Part shown: in pieces, positions 1 to 4,916 of the stretch | How the letters are laid out: the number at the start of each line of letters is the position of its first letter | Numbering within the stretch: the first letter of the stretch is position 1 | NCBI GenBank assembly: GCA_009700815.1 | Contig: WLLG01000117.1 | Span: forward strand, 1 to 6,679 | Source of the DNA: Actinomycetota bacterium | GTDB taxonomy: Bacteria; Actinomycetota; Acidimicrobiia; Acidimicrobiales; Microtrichaceae | Direction: 5' to 3' | Length of the DNA stretch: 6,679 nucleotides | The notes under the pieces: model-generated | What the model was told of the DNA's origin: nothing | Databases searched by the model: none | The model's input: only the letters and a program-made list of their open reading frames with translations | Made by a program: the position numbers and the translations under genes

Positions 1-15
1 CGAGGTGTCCGGCTG

Positions 16-103
16 GCCCGGGTGGCGGAATGGCAGACGCAGAGGGCTTAAACCCCTCGGGAGGGAAACCTCCGTGCGGGTTCGAGTCCCGCCCCGGGCA
101 CCA
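16..103 (+). tRNA. tRNA-Leu (anticodon UAA)
   Basis: All arms of a class II tRNA can be drawn. The 7-bp acceptor stem pairs GCCCGGG at 16-22 with CCCGGGC at 93-99. The anticodon stem GAGGG at 42-46 pairs with CCCTC at 54-58 around the loop CTTAAAC, placing anticodon TAA at 49-51 (reads UUA). The long variable arm GGAGG-GAAA-CCTCC at 60-73 is typical of leucine tRNAs. The T-arm is GCGGG-TTCGAGT-CCCGC at 76-92. The discriminator is A100 and the CCA end at 101-103 is encoded in the DNA. It converges on the minus-strand gene whose stop lies 20 nt downstream, with no obvious poly-T terminator between them. Confidence 0.97.
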
Positions 104-123
104 AAATACTGGCTCCATGTGCA

Positions 124-1107
124 CTAGCTGTTCGGAGCCTGACTCAAAGTTGCATCCTCTAAGGCTCCCGAGTCATTGATCATCCATGACCGAACACCGT
201 GTTTTTGGAGCAAGTCTTTCCCCTGAACTGCTCCGGCAAGTAAGGCGGCCTTTGCGAGCACTTCGGCCCACCATGCCTCGGCTGCGCACACGACGACTGT
301 GCTGATCGAACTCGTTGATGGCCGGCCAGTTCGAGGGTCGATCAGGTGATGGGCGCGTTCACCCGAGAGCGTGTTCCAATTCCGAAATTGTGTGCTGGAG
401 GACACGATGGCCCCGTCGAGTAGCTCAGCTTCAAACCACTGCTCATCTTGATCGGATCCGAAATCAGTGAGTGAACTTTCAACTGGGATCTTCCACCCAC
501 CTACAGGCACTTCGCCGCCCACTCGAATGTCCCCGCCGAGTCCGATGCAAACGCTGCTCGCCCCACCCTCCAAAAGGTGCACGACCAGCATGTCGGCCGC
601 GAGCCCCTTGCCAATTCCGCCAAGGTCAAATCGAAGTCCTGGGGGCCGTGTCACGGTACTGGTCTCGAGATCTACCGTCACCTCGCTGAGTCCAGGACTC
701 GGAGAGCAGTGACTGAGATCTCCTCGCGGGGTGTTGTCCGCTCCCACCAAAGAGCTCGGAAAGGAGTTGGCATATCCAGCAGCTTCGAGTGAATCAATCA
801 CGGTGGGATCGAACCAGCCATCGGTTTGCTCCCATGCGATAACTGCTCGGTGGAGAGCTCCGGCTAGAGGCCTGCTCAGCTGAATCTGATCCGCCGGATT
901 CTCGTTGAGTTGCACGAGCTCACTCGAGGGTCTGAATCGTGACCAACTCTGCTCAAGGAGTTCAGCTTGTTGGATCGCAAGTTCCACAAGACTCTCTGCA
1001 TCCAGATCCTCCTGGTCTGGGTCGCAATACACCTGGCAGTGAGCATCGGACCCGAGGGTATGCCACCACCGCTCGCTCCATCCCGGATAGATCTCTGTCA
1101 GGGACAC
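124..1107 (-). CDS. apbE: FAD:protein FMN transferase (ApbE family)
   Basis: This 327-aa protein belongs to the ApbE/Ftp family, which splits FAD and links FMN by a phosphoester bond to Ser/Thr of a target protein. Family motifs are in order: SWSRFRPSSELVQLN near residues 54-68, GWFDPTV at 97-103, DLGGIGKG at 161-168, GLGGDI at 189-194 and HHLIDPRTGRP at 253-263. The length suits the family, which is usually 300-350 aa. No lipobox or signal peptide is visible, so it may act in the cytoplasm or be exported in a way I cannot see. The usual C-terminal Mg-binding segment (A-D-x-L-x-T) reads AEVLAK at 281-286, with Glu and Lys at the normal Asp and Thr positions. The GTG start at 1107 overlaps the upstream gene's stop by 10 nt and has no clear Shine-Dalgarno, which suggests translational coupling. 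It is the last gene of the minus-strand operon. Family assignment is firm; the protein target is unknown. Confidence 0.93.
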   Translation of the reverse strand: MSLTEIYPGWSERWWHTLGSDAHCQVYCDPDQEDLDAESLVELAIQQAELLEQSWSRFRPSSELVQLNENPADQIQLSRPLAGALHRAVIAWEQTDGWFDPTVIDSLEAAGYANSFPSSLVGADNTPRGDLSHCSPSPGLSEVTVDLETSTVTRPPGLRFDLGGIGKGLAADMLVVHLLEGGASSVCIGLGGDIRVGGEVPVGGWKIPVESSLTDFGSDQDEQWFEAELLDGAIVSSSTQFRNWNTLSGERAHHLIDPRTGRPSTSSISTVVVCAAEAWWAEVLAKAALLAGAVQGKDLLQKHGVRSWMINDSGALEDATLSQAPNS

Positions 1108-1784
1108 TTGGTGCCGCTACACGCCGGGGCTGGCGGCTGTGTGGCTGGGGGAGCGACAGCAGGGGCAGGGGCAGGAGAGGGGGCTGAAGCGGGGGCGGGC
1201 TGTGGTGGGGCAGCGCTAGGAGCCGAAGGTGCCCCGGCCGAGGGTGCGCCGGCCGGCGGCGTTGCTGGTGAACCTCCAAGGGTTCCTGCGCCCACCGGTG
1301 CGGGAGAGCCAGATCTGACTCCTCCCGAAGAGGTTGTGGGCTGAGCGGAACTCCCCTGTGTGCCTGAGCCCGTTGCACTGCCCGGCCCGCCAGCTTGTGC
1401 GGCTGAGGCTGCTCCGGGGGTGCCGGCAGGCTGACCACCGATCGTCATAGCGGCGCCAGTGACTGGGTCAATCCCCGTCAGTGGCACATCTGAGATCACC
1501 TGCCGATGTATCTCGCGCACCACAACGATCGTTGACGGCGTTGGGGCAGTAGTGGTGGTGGTGCTCGTGCTACCAAGGGGTTCTGTGGATGCAGCTGCCA
1601 TGCCAGCGACTAGGCCGAGCATGGCCGAGGTACTCACACCACCAGCAAGAATTCTGGTAGTCATGGCTGCATGGCGCTTCTTCCGCTTCGGACGGGCTGC
1701 AGGTTTGCTGTCCGATTTTGGAGTCCGCTCAGATTTTCGAGTGCTCTCAGTGCTCTCAGTGCTCTCAGTGCTCTCAGTGCTCAC
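1098..1784 (-). CDS. Membrane-anchored Thr/Ala/Pro-rich protein of the ApbE operon
   Basis: I do not recognise a named family for this 228-aa protein, but its architecture is clear. Residues 1-15 are an STE tandem repeat. Residues 16-40 are strongly basic (RPKRKKRH), marking a cytoplasmic side. Residues 42-66 form one hydrophobic segment that could be an anchor or an uncleaved signal. A Thr-rich stretch follows at 72-79, then a hydrophobic/basic strand STIVVVREIHRQV at 84-96, then DPVTGAAM at 106-113. The rest to residue 221 is low-complexity Gly/Ala/Pro/Ser, and the C-terminus carries two cysteines (C222, C227). Similar small exported proteins occur beside ApbE and ferric-reductase-like genes in actinobacteria, from general recollection, so a role in an extracytoplasmic flavin/redox complex is inferred. 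The GTG start overlaps the upstream stop by 11 nt inside a 9-bp repeat. An internal ATG at codon 41 is an alternative start but has no ribosome binding site and would lose the basic tail. Confidence 0.82.
   Translation of the reverse strand: MSTESTESTESTESTRKSERTPKSDSKPAARPKRKKRHAAMTTRILAGGVSTSAMLGLVAGMAAASTEPLGSTSTTTTTAPTPSTIVVVREIHRQVISDVPLTGIDPVTGAAMTIGGQPAGTPGAASAAQAGGPGSATGSGTQGSSAQPTTSSGGVRSGSPAPVGAGTLGGSPATPPAGAPSAGAPSAPSAAPPQPAPASAPSPAPAPAVAPPATQPPAPACSGTKCP
1739..1783. repeat. 9-bp tandem repeat at a stop/start junction
   Basis: Plus-strand unit GTGCTCTCA is repeated exactly four times at 1741-1776, followed by a 6-nt partial copy at 1777-1782. Read on the minus strand, it encodes the (STE)n N-terminus of the 228-aa protein in one frame. 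In the frame of the upstream 210-aa gene each unit reads GAG CAC TGA and so carries an in-frame stop. The GTG start and the upstream stop both lie at the edge of the array. Confidence 0.95.
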
Positions 1785-2406
1785 AATTCCACACCCCGTT
1801 GTCTTCTAGGTGAGGCTGTCTGCATCCCGATGGAATTGGTGGATACGGCACGCCAACTGGCCAGTCGGAGGGCAGTTCGGCTCCAGTCGGAATGGTGCTG
1901 CGTGGCTGTGCGGTGGTGGGTACGGGTTGGGGCGAGGAGCTGATGTCTGGGACTGGTGACGGGTTTGCAGGGTTCAGGTCGGGGGAACCCTGCGGCGGAT
2001 TCGGATTGTCAGTAGTAATCGGGCTCGCTGAACCGCCGGATTCGGGGGCGGGTTGGCCCGCAGCAACCTGAGCGCCCTGCGGCGCATCGGAAGAGCTTCC
2101 CAAAACCGACCCATCACTCGTTCTACTCTGACCTTCGTTCGCCGCCGCACTAACAGGCGCTCCAACCCCTGTCGCAGGTGCAGTACCCGCGCCAGCGTCT
2201 GCGGGTGGTACATAGACCAAATCGTCAATGTACTTGTCCTCGTAAACCGTCACGGGGGAACCCCCAAGGCCGTTCACCCCAGCGGCGGTCTCCGTTCCCG
2301 ACGCAGCCGAATTTGTGCTCGCTACCAGCGTCAAAGCAGATACTGAACCTGTGCCGAGCACGAGACAGATCGACGCACTGAGAGCAATCTTGTTTCGGCG
2401 AATCAT
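1774..2406 (-). CDS. Exported Pro/Ser-rich protein with C-terminal Cys pair, first gene of the ApbE operon
   Basis: This 210-aa protein matches no family I can name. The N-terminus is a signal peptide or membrane anchor: basic MIRRNK, then a hydrophobic core at about residues 7-28, with a possible signal-peptidase site near ALTLVAS or shortly after. Next comes a short ordered-looking segment at 51-66 (PVTVYEDKYIDDLVYV), then about 110 residues of Gly/Ala/Ser and Pro/Asn/Ser low complexity, typical of an extended linker outside the membrane. The last 30 residues are again ordered: DWPVGVPYPPIPSGC, then LEDNGVWNCEH, with C195 and C208 that could form a disulfide or bind a cofactor. The start is well supported: ATG at 2404-2406 is preceded by TAAGGAG (minus strand, 2418-2412) with a 5-nt spacer. 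The gene layout parallels the next gene (anchor, short strand, linker, terminal Cys pair), so the two may be partners. Function is unknown. Confidence 0.85.
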   Translation of the reverse strand: MIRRNKIALSASICLVLGTGSVSALTLVASTNSAASGTETAAGVNGLGGSPVTVYEDKYIDDLVYVPPADAGAGTAPATGVGAPVSAAANEGQSRTSDGSVLGSSSDAPQGAQVAAGQPAPESGGSASPITTDNPNPPQGSPDLNPANPSPVPDISSSPQPVPTTAQPRSTIPTGAELPSDWPVGVPYPPIPSGCRQPHLEDNGVWNCEH

Positions 2407-2411
2407 GGTGA

Positions 2412-2418
2412 CTCCTTA
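2412..2418 (-). promoter_or_regulatory. Ribosome binding site of the 210-aa gene
   Basis: TAAGGAG on the minus strand lies 5 nt before the ATG. It is the strongest Shine-Dalgarno in the window and fixes the start of the minus-strand operon. The two downstream genes lack comparable sites and appear to depend on overlap coupling. Confidence 0.8.
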
Positions 2419-2419
2419 C

Positions 2420-2438
2420 CGCCGACTCTTCATCGGCG
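2420..2438 (-). promoter_or_regulatory. Small leader hairpin just upstream of the operon ribosome binding site
   Basis: CGCCGA at 2420-2425 pairs with TCGGCG at 2433-2438 around a 7-nt loop. In the minus-strand transcript the stem would end one nucleotide before the Shine-Dalgarno TAAGGAG. The same stretch also holds a minimal reading frame, MKSRR followed by TAA (2433 down to 2416), whose stop overlaps the Shine-Dalgarno; it has no ribosome binding site of its own. A regulatory role is inference. Confidence 0.3.
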
Positions 2439-2570
2439 TGGCGACACTCTTGCGGGAACTCGGTCGCTTGATTTGGAATCGGTCTGAAGTGCCCAAAACT
2501 TGAGCCGATCTTCTTCCGCTCCTCGACGAGTGCGCCTTCGCCTAGCCTTGTAACACTCTGTGGGGGCAAC

Positions 2571-2582
2571 CACTCAAGAGTG
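2571..2582. promoter_or_regulatory. Short palindrome upstream of the SRPBCC/P450 pair
   Basis: CACTC-AA-GAGTG is a 5-bp inverted repeat with a 2-nt centre, 22 nt before the ATG at 2605 and downstream of the weak -10-like TAACAC. Its position would suit a repressor operator, but a repeat this short can arise by chance. Confidence 0.2.
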
Positions 2583-2604
2583 AGCGTTCGTGCAAAGGGG
2601 AAAA

Positions 2605-3180
2605 ATGGCCACGCGGCAGGACAACCAACAGTCAGAGCCAAGCCAGGAATCTGAACGAACAGAGTGCGAGCGTGTCCGCCTCGAGTATTTCGAAACAGCA
2701 CCCTGCAAGGTGGTTGCATCTCAAGAGATTGCAGCTTCGCCAGACAGGATCTTTGAGATCTTCCTTGACGCAGTGTCGTGGACCCGCTGGGCGATGCCGA
2801 TCACGGGGGTCGAGTGGACCTCGCCGTTCCCGTTGCAAGTTGGCTCTACCCGCACTGTGCACATGCGCGGCGGAATGACTGGCTGGGAGGAATTCATTGC
2901 ATGGGAGCCAGGTTCGCGAATGGCGTTTCGCTTCAATCAGACCATCAAGGGTGGGCCAGAGGCGTTCGCCGAGGACTACATCGTGACCGATCTTGGCAAC
3001 GGCCGATCCCGAGTGGAGTGGACCATGGCCATGACTTTTAGCGGCGGCTCAAAGCGCATGACTCCACTGATTCAACTGGCGATGCGGCCCATGAATGCTC
3101 ACATGCTGCGCAAGTTCCGCAAGTACGTGGAGTCTGACCCTGCACTAGAAGAGGCCTTAGATGAGTTCAACCCCTATTGA
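2605..3180 (+). CDS. SRPBCC-fold protein (polyketide cyclase/dehydrase-like), P450 partner
   Basis: This 191-aa protein has the START/Bet v 1-like SRPBCC pattern, a fold with a deep hydrophobic ligand pocket. The recognisable run starts with a first strand and helix (VVASQEIAASPDRIFEIFLD), then WTRWAMPITGVEW, then LQVGSTRTVHMRGG, GWEEFIAWEPGSRMAFRF, and SRVEWTMAMTF, ending in a long C-terminal amphipathic helix. The first 30 residues are polar and probably disordered. I chose ATG 2605 because AAAGGGG at 2594-2600 lies 4 nt before it; a GTG at 2590 would add five residues but place that site inside the gene. The 3' end overlaps the P450 start by 20 nt, so the two are probably translated together. 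Family members bind, transport or cyclise hydrophobic molecules. A role in handling the P450 substrate or product is inferred from context. Confidence 0.85.
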   Translation: MATRQDNQQSEPSQESERTECERVRLEYFETAPCKVVASQEIAASPDRIFEIFLDAVSWTRWAMPITGVEWTSPFPLQVGSTRTVHMRGGMTGWEEFIAWEPGSRMAFRFNQTIKGGPEAFAEDYIVTDLGNGRSRVEWTMAMTFSGGSKRMTPLIQLAMRPMNAHMLRKFRKYVESDPALEEALDEFNPY

Positions 3181-4369
3181 CCTAACGGACGCCTCTGTTT
3201 GGGAGGCCGCTACGCCACATACGTGGCTCGATGAGGTCCGCGACACTGAGGGCCTTTACTTCCAAGAGGAATCAGACGGCCCGGGGTTCTGGGCAATCAC
3301 CCGGCACGAGGATGTGCGCGCTGTGTCGATTGACCCGAGCAACTTCTCGAGTTGGGTAGGTGGCCCTCTTCGACTGGACCCTTCACCGGATGAGCTTGAC
3401 CAGCTACGAATGGTCATCATCGGGATGGACCCTCCTGAGCATCGCAACTTTCGTGATGTGGTGGCTCGAGCGTTCACACCGAAGCGAATTAGTACGATCG
3501 AACCCACGATGCGTGCCGAGACTCGCGCTGTGTTCTCGCAGCTTGCGCAGCAAGACTCCTGTGACTTCGTGGCCGATGTTGCAGCCATTATTCCCATGTG
3601 GTCGATTAGCGAGCTTGTGGGGGTGCCGGTTGCTGATCGTCACCGACTGTACGAGTTGAGCCACTCGCTCATCGATGACCAAGACCCAGAGGTTGCACCA
3701 ACCCCAGAGACAGCCATGGAAGCCGTTACAGAAATCTTTGCCTACGCATCCGAGATGGCACAGCGTGCACGATTGAACCCAGAAGACAACCTCACTGGAG
3801 ACCTGCTCTCTGCCGAGGTGAACGGTCGCCATCTTGATGACTTGGAGTTCACCCTGTTCTTTGTCTTCCTGATCGTGGCGGGGAACGAGACCACTCGAAC
3901 TGCCACCTCGCACGGGCTGCTTGCTCTGCTCGAGCACCCAGAACAATTTGAGCTTCTGCGCAAAGACCCGTCGCTCATTCCGGGTGCGGTGGAAGAAATC
4001 CTGCGGTGGCAACCACCGATCCACCACTTCCGTCGAACTGCGACCTGTGATGTGAAAATCGGTGGTCAGCAGATCGCTCAGGGCGACAAGGTGATCATGT
4101 TCTATGCGGGTGCAAACCGCGATCCGGCGGTCTTTCCGGACCGGCACCGCTTTGATATCACTCGCAGCCCGAATCGACAGCTTTCCTTTGGGGTGGGGGA
4201 GCATTTCTGCTTGGGTGCCAATCTGGCACGCTTGCAACTTCGCGTGCTCTTCGAGGAACTCATTGCATCCTGGGGAGACATAGAACTTCAGGCACCGCCC
4301 CGTAGGTTGCACTCCAATCTGATCAACGGAATCAAAGAGATGCAGATTTCATACCAGCCTCGATCCTGA
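3161..4369 (+). CDS. Cytochrome P450, CYP125/CYP124/CYP142-like
   Basis: This 402-aa soluble bacterial P450 is a heme monooxygenase that inserts oxygen into C-H bonds using electrons from a ferredoxin and reductase, neither of which is in the window. All hallmarks are present: MDPPEHRNFRDVVARAFTP at 89-107 (C-helix region), the oxygen-activating I-helix AGNETT at 240-245, the K-helix E279-x-x-R282, FRRTAT at 290-295, and the heme loop FGVGEHFCLG with axial Cys350. The wording of the I-helix, RRT and heme regions (FCLGANLAR) resembles the actinobacterial sterol and isoprenoid omega-hydroxylases CYP125, CYP124 and CYP142, but I cannot fix the family or substrate by eye. There is no membrane anchor. 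ATG 3161 is preceded by the purine-rich AGAAGAGG and lies within the end of the upstream SRPBCC gene, indicating coupling. The length is normal and the gene is intact. Confidence 0.96.
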   Translation: MSSTPIDLTDASVWEAATPHTWLDEVRDTEGLYFQEESDGPGFWAITRHEDVRAVSIDPSNFSSWVGGPLRLDPSPDELDQLRMVIIGMDPPEHRNFRDVVARAFTPKRISTIEPTMRAETRAVFSQLAQQDSCDFVADVAAIIPMWSISELVGVPVADRHRLYELSHSLIDDQDPEVAPTPETAMEAVTEIFAYASEMAQRARLNPEDNLTGDLLSAEVNGRHLDDLEFTLFFVFLIVAGNETTRTATSHGLLALLEHPEQFELLRKDPSLIPGAVEEILRWQPPIHHFRRTATCDVKIGGQQIAQGDKVIMFYAGANRDPAVFPDRHRFDITRSPNRQLSFGVGEHFCLGANLARLQLRVLFEELIASWGDIELQAPPRRLHSNLINGIKEMQISYQPRS

Positions 4370-4399
4370 TCGAATAGCGCCCGTTCAGATCTCCCGATT

Positions 4400-4431
4400 C
4401 AAGTGCATCAACCCCGAGCTGTTTGCACTTG
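4400..4431. promoter_or_regulatory. 8-bp inverted repeat between the P450 and second SRPBCC gene
   Basis: CAAGTGCA at 4400-4407 pairs with TGCACTTG at 4424-4431 across a 16-nt spacer, within the 88-nt gap. There is no T-tract after it, so it is not a typical intrinsic terminator. TTGCAC at 4423-4428 inside the right arm is -35-like, but no matching -10 fits before the ATG at 4458. It could be an operator or a weak RNA hairpin between two operon halves. Confidence 0.35.
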
Positions 4432-4457
4432 TAGTGATACATGATTAGAACGGCACC

Positions 4458-4916
4458 ATGACAGAGATCATCAAGACCTGCCTGATTGCTGCCAATCCTG
4501 CGCAGGTCTGGGAGCAGCTTGCGCAATTCGATTCGATTAGTACCTGGGCCAAGGGTGTTGATCACTCGGCTCTCCTCACATCTGAAGCAACTGGTATTGG
4601 TGCAGCACGGCGCATTCAGGCCGGCCGCCTAGCGCTGATCGAGACAGTCACAGTCTGGGAACCTGAACAGGAACTTGCATACTCAATTCAAGGGTTGCCG
4701 CCACTGGTGAAATCGGTTTCCAATCATTGGCGACTCGACAGCGTAGGGGGAGCAACAGGGGTGTCGCTCACCACCTCAATCGACCCCGGACCGTCTCCTC
4801 GGGGCAAGATTGCGGCCCAAATTCTGGGCCTGATCTTGGGTCGCGCCTCCCAACGAATGCTCGTCGGCCTCGATGCCATTGTCATGAGCACAGCGAAAGG
4901 AACTCCCAAATCATGA
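4458..4916 (+). CDS. SRPBCC-fold protein, sulfatase partner
   Basis: This 152-aa protein fits the compact SRPBCC/polyketide cyclase-like family. It has a first strand and helix (IIKTCLIAANPAQVWEQLAQFDSI), then STWAKGVDHSAL, a GIGAARRIQAG turn, ETVTVWEPEQELAYSIQGLP, and a strand SVSNHWRL leading to GVSLTTSID. It ends with the long C-terminal helix that usually caps the ligand pocket. No catalytic residue can be assigned, and family members range from ligand carriers to cyclases. ATG 4458 has no convincing Shine-Dalgarno (only GAACGG nearby), but the SRPBCC N-terminus begins right there and no better start exists. Its stop overlaps the sulfatase start as ATGA. It is clearly diverged from the SRPBCC protein upstream of the P450, so it is not a recent duplicate. 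Confidence 0.85.
   Translation: MTEIIKTCLIAANPAQVWEQLAQFDSISTWAKGVDHSALLTSEATGIGAARRIQAGRLALIETVTVWEPEQELAYSIQGLPPLVKSVSNHWRLDSVGGATGVSLTTSIDPGPSPRGKIAAQILGLILGRASQRMLVGLDAIVMSTAKGTPKS

Larger units (their letters stand above)
2407..2604. other. Divergent intergenic control region
   Basis: These 198 bp separate the minus-strand flavin operon from the plus-strand SRPBCC/P450 pair, so promoters in both directions are expected here. I see no strong consensus sigma-70 pair. A weak plus-strand -10-like TAACAC lies at 2551-2556 without a good -35. On the minus strand TTGCCC (2569-2564) is followed 17 nt later by the poor -10-like GCTAGG. The only clear small structures are the leader hairpin at 2420-2438 and the palindrome at 2571-2582. 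Confidence 0.5.

Noticed and set aside
16..103. A bldA-like regulatory role for tRNA-Leu(UAA), since rare TTA codons occur nearby (for example 3157-3159 and 5558-5560).
   Set aside because: TTA codons also occur at least twice in the ApbE gene, so UUA is simply an infrequent but ordinary codon here.
16..103. The tRNA gene as an integration site for a mobile element.
   Set aside because: No integrase, and no repeated copy of the tRNA 3' end was seen elsewhere in the window.
134..168. Inverted repeat GGAGCCT/AGGCTCC near the 3' end of the ApbE gene as a terminator.
   Set aside because: The 21-nt loop is long, there is no T-tract on either strand, and it lies within coding sequence.
962..1438. 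A 158-codon minus-strand frame overlapping the ApbE and 228-aa genes.
   Set aside because: It is the Pro/Arg/His-rich alternative frame of low-complexity coding DNA; the overlapping chain of the two real genes explains the region.
1826..1856. A stretch resembling the D-arm of a leucine tRNA (TGGAATTGGTGGATACGGCA).
   Set aside because: No anticodon stem, T-arm or acceptor partner follows, and the bases encode the VPYPPIPSG segment of the 210-aa protein on the other strand.
2225..2719. A 164-codon minus-strand frame spanning the divergent intergenic region.
   Set aside because: It overlaps both the 210-aa gene and the start of the SRPBCC gene, has no ribosome site and no recognisable features.
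3404..4312. A 302-codon open frame on the minus strand opposite the P450 gene.
   Set aside because: It is antisense to a gene with every P450 motif, its product has no recognisable domain, and it is best explained as a shadow of codon bias.
4400..4431. A KstR2-type operator, because the outer bases are CAAG and CTTG.
   Set aside because: The half-sites are 24 nt apart, far wider than the compact palindrome of that regulator.
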